Below, piece by piece: positions 1 to 7,904 of a DNA stretch of 43,965 nt. The stretch is from NCBI RefSeq assembly GCF_035506375.1, contig NZ_DATJPM010000022.1, positions 1-43,965 of the forward strand. Direction: 5' to 3'. The notes below the pieces were generated by a model. It had not been told where the DNA came from and searched no databases. It saw only the letters and a program-made list of their open reading frames with translations. This DNA comes from Methanocella sp. GTDB taxonomy: Archaea; Halobacteriota; Methanocellia; Methanocellales; Methanocellaceae. A program made the translations under genes and the position numbers. Numbering within the stretch: position 1 is the first letter of the stretch; each line of letters starts with the position of its first letter.

Positions 1-4
1 CATT

Positions 5-964
5 ATGACTCGAGAAACGCTGCTCGACCAGGCCATCCGCGTCCTGCAAAAGGCCGAGTTCATCATCTCCGAGAAGTGCGACATCCGGCCCAGGAGCTTC
101 GACGTCGGAGCCCGGAGGGGAAAAACGTTCCTCCTTATCAAGGTGCTCTCCAACATCGAGGGGCTCGGGGAGGATACATCGCGGGAGATGCGGAGGCTGG
201 CGGTGCTCTTCAATGGCACGCCCATCGTGATTGGCGAGCACACGAACGACCATCCGCTGGAAGACGGGGCGGTATACCTGCGCTACGGCATACCCTGCGT
301 CGACATCGAGACCTTCAAGGACAACTTCCTCGAAGGGGTGCCGCCCCTAGTGTACGCCGCGCCCGGGGGCCTTTACGTCGAGATCGACGGGGAGACGCTT
401 AAAGCCGTCCGGGAGGAAAAGAACATTTCCCTGGGCGAATTAGCAAAACACCTGGCCGTATCCCGGCGGGCCATCAGCAAGTACGAGAACGGGATGAACG
501 CGACGATCGATATCGCGCTCAAGCTCGAGGAGATCCTGGATACGCCCCTGGCCCGGCCCATCAACATGATGGTGCGCTTCGAGAAGCCCGAAGAGGACGA
601 GAAGGACGACATGGCCAACGCGAGCGAGCTGGAGAAGGAGGCGCTGGGCACGATGAAGGACATCGGGTTCGACGTCTTCCGGACCACGAAGGCGCCCTTC
701 AACGCCCTGTCCAGGGACGAGGATAACAAGGTGCTCACCGGCGTGAGCGACTTCTCCGAGGCCGTCATCAAGCGGGCGAAGTTCATGTCGAGCCTGGCCG
801 ACGTCGCCGATACGTACTCCGTGTTCATCGTCAAGAAGATGAGTAAGTCCCGGAACATCGGGAATACTGTTTTAGTGCGCCACGAAGACCTCAAGGCGCT
901 CGACGACAGCGACGACCTTTTGACCATGCTGCTCAAGAAGCACGCAAAGACGGGCAACAACTGA
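5..964 (+). CDS. Archaeal HTH transcriptional regulator (COG1395-like)
   Basis: A 319-residue protein with a helix-turn-helix of the Xre/Cro type at about residues 128-185, including a segment reading LGELAKHLAVSRRAISKYE. The N-terminal 125 residues look like the nuclease-like domain that precedes the HTH in the archaeal family 'putative HTH-type transcriptional regulatory protein'. The C-terminal third is conserved in style but has no motif I can name. Length fits that family. The ATG lies four bases into the window, so the promoter and any ribosome site are missing and an upstream start cannot be excluded. The DNA targets are unknown. It is followed by a 380-bp gap before lonB, so the two are probably separate units. 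Confidence 0.85.
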   Translation: MTRETLLDQAIRVLQKAEFIISEKCDIRPRSFDVGARRGKTFLLIKVLSNIEGLGEDTSREMRRLAVLFNGTPIVIGEHTNDHPLEDGAVYLRYGIPCVDIETFKDNFLEGVPPLVYAAPGGLYVEIDGETLKAVREEKNISLGELAKHLAVSRRAISKYENGMNATIDIALKLEEILDTPLARPINMMVRFEKPEEDEKDDMANASELEKEALGTMKDIGFDVFRTTKAPFNALSRDEDNKVLTGVSDFSEAVIKRAKFMSSLADVADTYSVFIVKKMSKSRNIGNTVLVRHEDLKALDDSDDLLTMLLKKHAKTGNN

Positions 965-1340
965 ACTGCTTTTAATCTACGCTTGCTAACCGTTTGTTAT
1001 CATTGCTAAGACAGCCGGCTGAAAGCCGCCTCTTCCAAGGCCGCCCACTGTACCGGAGAAAAAGGAATAAATATTATAAAATATTTATATTACAATGCAA
1101 TAATAGCTATGTCGGCATTAAGAAGGGAACGGCGCTTATAACTATATAACCACAAAGATTTTATTTTGCCGTTACACAGTAAATGGTCGAAGGACTCATT
1201 TTCCGCGCTTCATACCGCGATGGCCCTTCCATCCCCAATAATCGGGCATAGAGATAAGCCGATGCCCGTCAAAATTAAAATCGCTAAAAGTATTTATCCT
1301 ATGTACGAATTTAATCGGTGAGAACGAACGGTGATGGCAA
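961..1340. other. Intergenic region with the lonB promoter
   Basis: This 380-bp AT-rich gap holds no convincing gene. An AAAAGTATTTAT element near 1288-1299 is a good BRE/TATA candidate for lonB, placing transcription start near 1320. Just upstream is a perfect 7-bp inverted repeat, CGGGCAT at 1243-1249 and ATGCCCG at 1262-1268. Another TATA-like stretch lies near 1136-1150. Short reading frames on the minus strand overlapping lonB have no features of real proteins. Confidence 0.6.
1243..1268. promoter_or_regulatory. Inverted repeat upstream of the lonB TATA box
   Basis: Arms CGGGCAT and ATGCCCG are separated by 12 bp and end about 20 bp upstream of the presumed BRE/TATA of lonB. Geometry fits an operator or activator site, since archaeal activators often bind just upstream of the BRE. 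The regulator is unknown; the pairing is seen directly, the function is inferred. Confidence 0.35.
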
Positions 1341-3251
1341 TTGAGTGAAGAGATAATAAATGAAAAACAGGACGACCTGTGCGGCGGCCTCGAGTTCAGC
1401 TCGACCAGCGAGATAGAGGTCCCCACCAAGCTGATCGACCAGGTGATCGGCCAGGAGCACGCGGTCGAGGTCATCAAAAAGGCCGCGAACCAGCGCCGCC
1501 ACGTCATGATGATCGGCACGCCGGGCACGGGCAAGTCGATGCTCGCCAAGGCCATGGCCGAGCTGCTCCCCAAGGAGGAGCTCCAGGACGTTCTCATCTA
1601 CCATAACCCCGAGGACGGTAACAACCCCAAGGTGCGTGTCGTCCCCGCTGGAAAGGGCAAGCAGATCGTCAACGCCCACAAGATGGAGGCCCAGAAGAGC
1701 TCCCAGCTGCGCAACCTCATCATCGTCTTCGCCATGCTGGGCATACTGGTCTTCGCCTTCGTCTACATGCACGACCAGTTCATGTGGGCCATCATCGCCG
1801 TATTACTCTTACTCTTACTCTTACGCTACGTCACCCCGAAGGAGACGGTCATCACACCGAAGCTCCTCGTATCAAATCAAGGCAAGACGACAGCGCCGTT
1901 CATCGACGCCACGGGCGCCCACGCGGGCGCGCTTTTAGGCGATGTGCGGCATGACCCGTTCCAGTCCGGCGGGCTGGAGACCCCGGCGCACGACCGCGTC
2001 GAGGCCGGAGCCATCCATAAGTCAAACAAGGGCGTACTGTTCATCGATGAAATAAACACGCTCCGCATGGAGAGCCAGCAGCAGCTGTTGACTGCCCTGC
2101 AGGAGAAGAAGTTCCCGATCACCGGCCAGTCCGAGCGCTCCTCGGGCGCCATGGTCAAGACCGACCCGGTACCGTGCGACTTTATCATGGTCCTGGCGGG
2201 CAACCTGGACGCGAAGGAAGGCATGCATCCCGCGCTGAGGAGCCGCATCAAGGGCTACGGCTACGAACTATACATGACCGACTCCATGGAGGACACCCTG
2301 GAGAACCGCCGCAAGCTCGTGCGCTTCGTGGCCCAGGAGGTCATCCGGGACGGCAAGATCCCGCACTTCGACCACGGCGCCGTGGAAGAGGTCATCCGCG
2401 AGGCGAGGCGCAGGGCGGGCCGCAAGGGCCACCTGACCTTAAAATTAAGGGACCTCGGCGGCCTCGTGCGCGTCTCGGGCGACATCGCCCGGGCCGAGGG
2501 CGTCACCCTGGCGACCGCGGACCACGTGCTAAAGGCAAAAAAGATCTCCCGCTCCGTCGAGCAGCAGCTCGCCGACACCTACCTCGACCAGAGGAAGGAC
2601 TACCGCCTGTTCAAGGCGGCCGGCGAGGAGGTCGGGCGGGTCAATGGCTTAGCCGTCATCGGCGGCGACTCGGGCATCGTGCTGCCCATCGTGGCGGAGG
2701 TGACCCCGGCCATATCCAAGTCGGAAGGCCACGTCTACGCGACCGGCAAGCTCAAGTCCATCGCAAAGGAATCGGTCCAGAACGTGAGCGCGATCATTAA
2801 GAAATTCACCGGCTACGACATCTCGAGCATGGACGTCCACATCCAGTTCGTGGGCGCCTACGAGGGCGTCGAGGGCGATAGCGCCTCCGTCTCGATAGCT
2901 ACGGCGGTCATATCGGCGCTGTCCCAGATACCCATCGACCAGACCGTGGCCATGACCGGGTCGCTCTCGGTGAGGGGCGAGGTGCTCCCCATCGGCGGCG
3001 TCACCTACAAGATCGAGGCGGCCGCGCTGGCGGGCATCAAGACCGTGCTCATACCGAAGTCCAACATGGGCGACGTGCTCATCGAGGAAGTCTACAAGGA
3101 TAAGATCAAGATCGTGCCCGTGTCCAACATCAGCGAGGTGCTGGAGTACTCCCTCGTGGGCAAGATGAAGGAGTCCTTCCTGGACAAGATCCGGAACTTC
3201 AGCATGGACAAGATGGGCATCGGCATCTTCGATAAGGCCCTGCCCCACTGA
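1341..3251 (+). CDS. lonB: Archaeal Lon protease, membrane-anchored (LonB)
   Basis: A 636-residue ATP-dependent serine protease of the archaeal LonB type. The AAA+ domain begins with Walker A GTPGTGKS at residues 59-66 and has Walker B GVLFIDEIN later. As in LonB, two membrane helices are inserted between the Walker motifs (about residues 125-143 and 147-163), so the protein is anchored to the inner face of the membrane. The protease domain holds the catalytic Ser514 (in EGDSASV) and Lys557 (in GGVTYKIEA). The start is a TTG preceded by GGTGA with a short spacer; the nearby GTG and ATG are in other frames and stop at once. The second membrane helix is encoded by a hexanucleotide tandem repeat. 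It degrades misfolded and regulatory proteins and is essential in some archaea. Confidence 0.96.
   Translation: MSEEIINEKQDDLCGGLEFSSTSEIEVPTKLIDQVIGQEHAVEVIKKAANQRRHVMMIGTPGTGKSMLAKAMAELLPKEELQDVLIYHNPEDGNNPKVRVVPAGKGKQIVNAHKMEAQKSSQLRNLIIVFAMLGILVFAFVYMHDQFMWAIIAVLLLLLLLRYVTPKETVITPKLLVSNQGKTTAPFIDATGAHAGALLGDVRHDPFQSGGLETPAHDRVEAGAIHKSNKGVLFIDEINTLRMESQQQLLTALQEKKFPITGQSERSSGAMVKTDPVPCDFIMVLAGNLDAKEGMHPALRSRIKGYGYELYMTDSMEDTLENRRKLVRFVAQEVIRDGKIPHFDHGAVEEVIREARRRAGRKGHLTLKLRDLGGLVRVSGDIARAEGVTLATADHVLKAKKISRSVEQQLADTYLDQRKDYRLFKAAGEEVGRVNGLAVIGGDSGIVLPIVAEVTPAISKSEGHVYATGKLKSIAKESVQNVSAIIKKFTGYDISSMDVHIQFVGAYEGVEGDSASVSIATAVISALSQIPIDQTVAMTGSLSVRGEVLPIGGVTYKIEAAALAGIKTVLIPKSNMGDVLIEEVYKDKIKIVPVSNISEVLEYSLVGKMKESFLDKIRNFSMDKMGIGIFDKALPH
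1801..1824 (+). repeat. TTACTC hexanucleotide tandem repeat inside lonB
   Basis: Alternating TTA and CTC codons are repeated about three and a half times and encode the run of leucines in the second membrane helix of LonB. TTA is rare in the surrounding GC-rich coding sequence, which makes the stretch stand out. Confidence 0.85.
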
Positions 3252-3331
3252 ACAATCTTAATATCGGGCGCCAGCTATAAAGGGCGCCCTTATATCCTTT
3301 TAGTAACTTTTTACAATATAGACGTGAGAAA

Positions 3332-4651
3332 ATGGAATTCTACGATGTCAGGGAGATCGACGGCTACACGACCGCGATCGCTTACGATAACGGGGAGGTC
3401 GACGAGATCTCCGAGCACTTTGTCACCGGGGGAGCGGTCCGCGCCCTCGCCGGGGGGTCCTTCGGCTTCACCAGCGTCGACGATGTGAAACAGATGAGCT
3501 CCGCAGTTAAGGACGCCATCGCCATCGCCAAAAAGCTGGACAGGCTCAACCCTCGCCCTAAGATCGAGCTGGCGCCCATCCAGAAGATCAAGAAGGACGT
3601 CTACCGCGTCAAGAAGAGGCCATCCGACGTGTCCCTCGAGGAAAAACAGCGTCTCGTGAAAGACATCGAGGCGGCGCTCAGGGGAGAAGGCATCACGAGC
3701 ACGAAGGTCTCCTATTCCGAGTCATATTCGCACAACCTGTTCCGGTCCTCCGAGGGCGACGAGTCAGAGTACGACACCTACCGGACCGGCTTCAGCTGTA
3801 TCGCCGTGGCGAAGGACGGCGCCAACATGCAGATGGGCCGGCGGAGCTACTTCAACGTCGGCGGCTATGAGGTCTTCGACCAGTGCGATCCCATTAAGCT
3901 AGCAAAAGAGGCGAAGGAGGAGGCGCTGTCGCTGCTCGGGGCGGGCAGCCCGCCCGGCGGCCACTTTAACGTCATACTGGACCAGGAGCTCGCGGGCGTG
4001 TTCATCCACGAGGCCGTGGGCCACGCCTCCGAGGCGGACACGGTGCTGGAAGGCGATTCCTGCCTCGAGGGCCAGCTGGGAAAGCTCATCGGCAGCGAGC
4101 TGGTCACCGTGCGGGACGACCCGACCAGGCTCCAGTACGGCTACTATCCCTACGACAGCGAGGGCGTGCCATCCCAGAGCACCACGATAATAGAAAACGG
4201 CGTGCTCAGGGATTATCTCAATTCCCGGGAGACGGCCCTGAAGTTCAACGGCCACCCGGGCAACGCCCGTGCCGGCGGCCTCATGCGGCCCGTGGTGCGG
4301 ATGAGCAACACGTTCATCGATAACGGGGACATGACCCGGGACGAGGTCTTCGAGGGCGTCGACGGGATATATCTAAAAGGCTCCCGGGGCGGCCAGGTGA
4401 ATACCGGCGAGGGCATCTTCCAGTTCAACGCCATCATGGGCTTCATCGTCAAGAACGGCGAGATAAAGGAGCCCATCCGGGATGTTTCTATCTCCGACAG
4501 CACGCTGAAGACGCTGAAGAACATCGTCAGAGTAGGCAACGACCTCAAGTTCAGCGCCGGCCGCTGCGGCAAGGCAGGACAGGGCGTGCCCGTGGGCGAC
4601 GGGTCGCCCCATGTGCTCGTGAAGGATGCGGTCGTGGGGGGCTCGGCATGA
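3332..4651 (+). CDS. tldD: TldD family metalloprotease subunit
   Basis: A 439-residue TldD homologue. The zinc-binding HEXXXH motif is present as HEAVGH at residues 226-231. This subunit supplies the active site of the TldD/TldE heterodimer, which in bacteria unfolds and cleaves peptides such as microcin B17 precursor and CcdA; the archaeal substrate is not known. GTGAG precedes the ATG at a suitable distance. The stop overlaps the start of the pmbA/tldE gene by 4 bp (ATGA), indicating translational coupling and equal production of the two subunits. No full promoter is obvious, although the AT-rich 80-bp gap after lonB contains TTACAATATA about 20 bp upstream. Confidence 0.95.
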   Translation: MEFYDVREIDGYTTAIAYDNGEVDEISEHFVTGGAVRALAGGSFGFTSVDDVKQMSSAVKDAIAIAKKLDRLNPRPKIELAPIQKIKKDVYRVKKRPSDVSLEEKQRLVKDIEAALRGEGITSTKVSYSESYSHNLFRSSEGDESEYDTYRTGFSCIAVAKDGANMQMGRRSYFNVGGYEVFDQCDPIKLAKEAKEEALSLLGAGSPPGGHFNVILDQELAGVFIHEAVGHASEADTVLEGDSCLEGQLGKLIGSELVTVRDDPTRLQYGYYPYDSEGVPSQSTTIIENGVLRDYLNSRETALKFNGHPGNARAGGLMRPVVRMSNTFIDNGDMTRDEVFEGVDGIYLKGSRGGQVNTGEGIFQFNAIMGFIVKNGEIKEPIRDVSISDSTLKTLKNIVRVGNDLKFSAGRCGKAGQGVPVGDGSPHVLVKDAVVGGSA

Positions 4652-5964
4652 ATTTCAAACATTTAATCGACCTCGCCCTGAAGGAGGGCGCCACCGAGGC
4701 AGAGATCTTCTACTCTAAGGGCCGCGTGGTCAACGTCGAGACGCAGAAGGGCTCGGTCGGCTTCGGCGAGGAGAGCGTGTCCGACGGCATCGGCATCCGG
4801 GTCATCTCGGGCGGAGCGTTCGGCTACTCATCCGTGAACGACCCCGGGAAATACGAGGACGCCGTCCGGACGGCGGTTAAGTGCGCCAAAGCCCGGGGCC
4901 GGGACCCGTCCCTGCAGGGGCTTCCTGGCCCGAAGCCTTACCGGAGCGTCTCTGGCATTTACGACAGGCGAATCGACGGGATGAAGCTGGACGAGTGCAT
5001 CGACACCATGGCCGCCATGGTCTCCGAGGCGACGAAGGACAGGGACGTCTCGGTCACGTTCGGAAAGTTCTCCAGCCAGGTCTCCGAGACGACGATCATC
5101 AATTCCAACGGCATCGATGCCCACGAGAAGGATACGGCGGCGTACGGCTACATCGACGTCATCCTGAAAAAGGGGGACCAGGTCTCGACCGCCTACGACT
5201 ACGACGTGTCCCGGGCGCTGGACGTGAATTTCGCCGCCATCGGCTCCAACGCCGCGGAACTGGCGAAGAGCTCGCTGAACGCCGTGTCCATCGAGAGCAA
5301 GACCTGCGACGTCCTGCTCGGGCCGCAGGCGTTCTCCGACGTCATGGAAGGCACGCTGCTATTCGCCATCAACTCCGAGAACGTGCAGAAGGGCCGGTCC
5401 AGCCTGGCCGACAGTATCGGCAAAAAGGTCGCCGTAGACGGCCTGGCCATGGTCGACGACGGCCTCATACCCGGCGGCCTGGGCACTTCCGCCTTCGACG
5501 ACGAGGGCGTGCCCACGCAGGCCACCACCATCATAGACGACGGCGTGCTCGAGACGTTCATCTACGACAGCTACACCGCGGGCAAGGCGGGCCGGGAGTC
5601 CACGGGCAACGCCGTCAGGGGCACTTACCAGCTGAGCCCCAAGGTCGGGCCGCACAACGTCCGCTTCGAGTACCCGAGAAGCGACGTCATCGGCGAAACG
5701 AAGAAGGGCATATACGTGAACTCCATCATCGGCGCCCATACGGCCAACCCCATCACCGGGGACTTCTCCGTGGAGTGCCGGAACTCGTTCATCGTGGAGG
5801 ACGGCCGGAAGACGAAGCCAATAAAGTCCCTCATGATGGGCGGCAACGCCTTCCAGTTTTTAAACAATATCACGGGCATGGGCCGGGACGACCGGAAGAT
5901 GGGCGCCTTCGTGGTCCCGACCGTCCGCGTAAAGGACGTGCACGTTACCCGCGGCAGCCAATAA
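4648..5964 (+). CDS. pmbA: PmbA/TldE, partner of TldD
   Basis: A 438-residue member of the PmbA/TldD family, homologous to the upstream gene over its length. It lacks the HEXXXH motif, as expected for the TldE (PmbA) subunit, which builds the substrate channel but does not bind the metal. The ATG overlaps the tldD stop by 4 bp. The pair is common in archaea and in many bacteria. AAAATATAAATCG follows the stop and probably belongs to the promoter of the next gene, so the operon likely ends here. Confidence 0.94.
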   Translation: MNFKHLIDLALKEGATEAEIFYSKGRVVNVETQKGSVGFGEESVSDGIGIRVISGGAFGYSSVNDPGKYEDAVRTAVKCAKARGRDPSLQGLPGPKPYRSVSGIYDRRIDGMKLDECIDTMAAMVSEATKDRDVSVTFGKFSSQVSETTIINSNGIDAHEKDTAAYGYIDVILKKGDQVSTAYDYDVSRALDVNFAAIGSNAAELAKSSLNAVSIESKTCDVLLGPQAFSDVMEGTLLFAINSENVQKGRSSLADSIGKKVAVDGLAMVDDGLIPGGLGTSAFDDEGVPTQATTIIDDGVLETFIYDSYTAGKAGRESTGNAVRGTYQLSPKVGPHNVRFEYPRSDVIGETKKGIYVNSIIGAHTANPITGDFSVECRNSFIVEDGRKTKPIKSLMMGGNAFQFLNNITGMGRDDRKMGAFVVPTVRVKDVHVTRGSQ

Positions 5965-6058
5965 AAAGGATAAATTTGGATTTTTTTGGGAGAGAACAAA
6001 ATATAAATCGATAATGCGTCTAAATAGCATGGCTTAGCACCATTGAGGAGGACTGGAT

Positions 6059-6592
6059 ATGCGCCTGAAGACCCTGGCCATCTGTGCCATAGCTCTGCTT
6101 ACTGCCGCCGTGTCGGGATGCGTGCTCGGCAACGGGCCGCAGCCGTCGCCTACCGTAACGCCCCCCGTGACCGTCACCGCCGTGCCGCCGACGCCCTGGC
6201 CCCCCGCCACCATCGGCACCATCACCAGCGGCCAGGTGAGCGTCAAGGACATCAGGGTCTCGAGCAACCGGAACGAGGACTCGGTGCAGTCGGAGAACAT
6301 CTCGATCCTCTTCGAGAACTCCGGCCGGGACTGGGCGAACAACACGTTCATGACGCTGCGCGTCACCGACTCGTTCACCGGCGAGTTCTATTATGCCAGC
6401 CCCCAGATCGACGTGGGCAACATTCCCCCGCGCTCGACCCGGCTCGTGAACGTCACCACCAGCGGCCACGACTTCGGCTTCTCGGTGCTGGTGCAGATGG
6501 AGTGGTTCTGGGGCGATAACCTGGAGTTCCACGACACGTACAAGAAGTCCTTCACGCTCGCCCCCGTGGACTGGGAACACCTCTACGGGTGA
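6059..6592 (+). CDS. Secreted lipoprotein of unknown function
   Basis: A 177-residue protein beginning with a lipoprotein-type signal peptide: a short basic start, a hydrophobic stretch and a lipobox AVSGC with Cys21. A proline/threonine/valine-rich linker (residues about 28-55) follows, then a beta-rich domain of about 115 residues containing ENISILFENSGRDWANNT, which has the look of an immunoglobulin-like or FxLYD-like domain. GAGGAGG lies 8 bp before the ATG, a strong ribosome site. A TATA candidate is near 5998-6008. The product is presumably tethered to the outer face of the membrane; its role is unknown. Confidence 0.8.
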   Translation: MRLKTLAICAIALLTAAVSGCVLGNGPQPSPTVTPPVTVTAVPPTPWPPATIGTITSGQVSVKDIRVSSNRNEDSVQSENISILFENSGRDWANNTFMTLRVTDSFTGEFYYASPQIDVGNIPPRSTRLVNVTTSGHDFGFSVLVQMEWFWGDNLEFHDTYKKSFTLAPVDWEHLYG

Positions 6593-7074
6593 TGTCGTTG
6601 AAAGTCGGCCATGCCAGTAAGCGTAATATGGGCGAGGCCGGCATCCTCGACCTCCTTTCCAGGGCTGAGGTGGGCCAGCTTGCCACCGCGGACCCCGATG
6701 GCAGGCCCTATGTTATTCCCGTCTGCTTCTTTTATGAGGGCGGCCGGATCTATTTTCACTGTGCCCTGAAGGGAAAGAAGCTCGATAACCTGAAAACTAA
6801 CCCGTACGTGTCTTTCTCCGTCTTCGATGTGCTGGGCATGGGCGTGAGCGCCGAAAAGCCATGCAATAGCTGGACTTACTACCACAGTGTAGTCGCTTCC
6901 GGCAAAGCCCGCATCCTGGAGGGCGACGAGAAGCTGCGGCCGCTGCGGCTGCTGGCGGAGAAGTTCGCCCGCGGGCCCGTCGCCGAGATGCCCGCGGATT
7001 CCGTGGGAAGGACCTGCGTCGTGGAGATCACGATCGACGAGATCAGCGGCAAAAAGAACGAGAAAAAGATATAG
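6592..7074 (+). CDS. Pyridoxamine 5'-phosphate oxidase-fold flavin-binding protein
   Basis: About 160 residues of the PPOX split beta-barrel class (NimA/HugZ-like subgroup). The segments GQLATADPDGRPYVIPVCF and FHCALKGKKLDNL are typical of the FMN-binding part of the family. Members bind FMN, F420 or haem, so the cofactor cannot be fixed from sequence; in a methanogen F420 is as likely as FMN. The TGA of the lipoprotein gene overlaps the start (GTGATG), and either GTG at 6589 or ATG at 6592 could be used. The tight junction suggests cotranscription with the upstream lipoprotein gene, though the functions have no evident link. Confidence 0.85.
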   Translation: MSLKVGHASKRNMGEAGILDLLSRAEVGQLATADPDGRPYVIPVCFFYEGGRIYFHCALKGKKLDNLKTNPYVSFSVFDVLGMGVSAEKPCNSWTYYHSVVASGKARILEGDEKLRPLRLLAEKFARGPVAEMPADSVGRTCVVEITIDEISGKKNEKKI

Positions 7075-7081
7075 CTGAATA

Positions 7082-7099
7082 TCACCCTGTAAAGGGTGA
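7082..7099 (+). promoter_or_regulatory. Hairpin with GUAA tetraloop covering the ribosome site
   Basis: TCACCCT (7082-7088) pairs perfectly with AGGGTGA (7093-7099), closing a GUAA loop that belongs to the GNRA class. The 3' arm contains the GGTGA that would bind 16S rRNA and ends directly before the ATG at 7100. Folded, it would hide the ribosome site; it could also reduce read-through from the upstream gene. Confidence 0.45.
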
Positions 7100-7756
7100 A
7101 TGTCTCGGAGCTTGAAGGACGCGATAAAATTAACCGGGCTCGTGGCGGCGGCCATGTTAGTCTCCATCATCCTGCCCGTGAGCGCGTCCTTGCCCGCCTA
7201 TACGGGCATCAGCTATCCAAACACTTTCTGGGCTAAGATGGACTATACGAACACCGTGACCGGCAAGGTCATCGCCTCCTCGGGCGCTTCGCACGGCCTC
7301 GAAGGCGCCTATGTCGCAATCGTCAATGCCTCCAACACGAGCGAGGAGTACTGCAACACCACGTCAGACGCCAGCGGCAACTATAGCTTTTCAAACGTGA
7401 ACGCGACCTTTTACCAGAAGCCCGACCGCTACGACCCGTTGTACATGATCTATGCGTATAAGGAAGGGTACGGGGAAGCGTATTCCCAATCTTTCGGGAT
7501 CGACGTCGCCACCGTGAGCGAACCCGTGGAGATGTGGGTCGTGATACCCGTTAACGAGACGAAAGCCCAAACTAGTAATGTCGTCAGCAGCGCCCCGACG
7601 GCCACAGTTAAGCCGTCTCCATCGCCCGTGCCGGCCGAGAGCACGCCGTCCCCCGGGAACCAGTTCTGGTCGTTGAGGTCATTAGCTATCTATATGGCCG
7701 TTATCGCCGTCGTCCTGGCCGGAGCAGGGGCGTACCTCTACATTCGCCGAAGATAA
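7100..7756 (+). CDS. Secreted, C-terminally anchored protein with carboxypeptidase-regulatory-like domain
   Basis: A 218-residue cell-surface protein. Residues about 8-33 form a signal peptide; a regulatory-like beta-sandwich follows (TGKVIASSGASHGLEGAYV, then DASGNYSFSNV), the pattern of the CarboxypepD_reg/CnaB-like fold. A Ser/Pro/Thr linker (about residues 160-190) leads to a single C-terminal membrane helix (about 194-213) ending in RRR, so the domain sits outside the cell. Four other genes in this window have the same plan (near 13.9, 14.6, 17.8 and 30.3 kb). The ATG is only one base from a hairpin holding the ribosome site; TTG at 7112 is an in-frame alternative. Function unknown, perhaps surface adhesion or envelope structure. 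Confidence 0.8.
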   Translation: MSRSLKDAIKLTGLVAAAMLVSIILPVSASLPAYTGISYPNTFWAKMDYTNTVTGKVIASSGASHGLEGAYVAIVNASNTSEEYCNTTSDASGNYSFSNVNATFYQKPDRYDPLYMIYAYKEGYGEAYSQSFGIDVATVSEPVEMWVVIPVNETKAQTSNVVSSAPTATVKPSPSPVPAESTPSPGNQFWSLRSLAIYMAVIAVVLAGAGAYLYIRRR

Positions 7757-7839
7757 ATAAAAGATAAAAAAAGAATGGGCGTCTTTTAAGATTTTAAGCC
7801 ATTCCTTCGTTAATTTCCGCTGTGTTGAATTACTCCCGT

Positions 7840-7886
7840 ATTTTAAGCTTTTTCAGGGCACGGAGGACGCTCCGTGCGCTTAAAAT
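7840..7886. terminator. Long hairpin between convergent genes
   Basis: Outer arms ATTTTAAGC (7840-7848) and GCTTAAAAT (7878-7886) enclose an inner perfect 8-bp stem, GCACGGAG (7858-7865) and CTCCGTGC (7870-7877), with a GACG loop. It lies between a plus gene ending at 7756 and a minus gene ending at 7905, so a two-way terminator is the simplest reading. The inner stem resembles the GGCACGGAG-type dispersed repeats of this window. Confidence 0.55.
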
Positions 7887-7904
7887 GTAATATTCCACAC
7901 AGCA

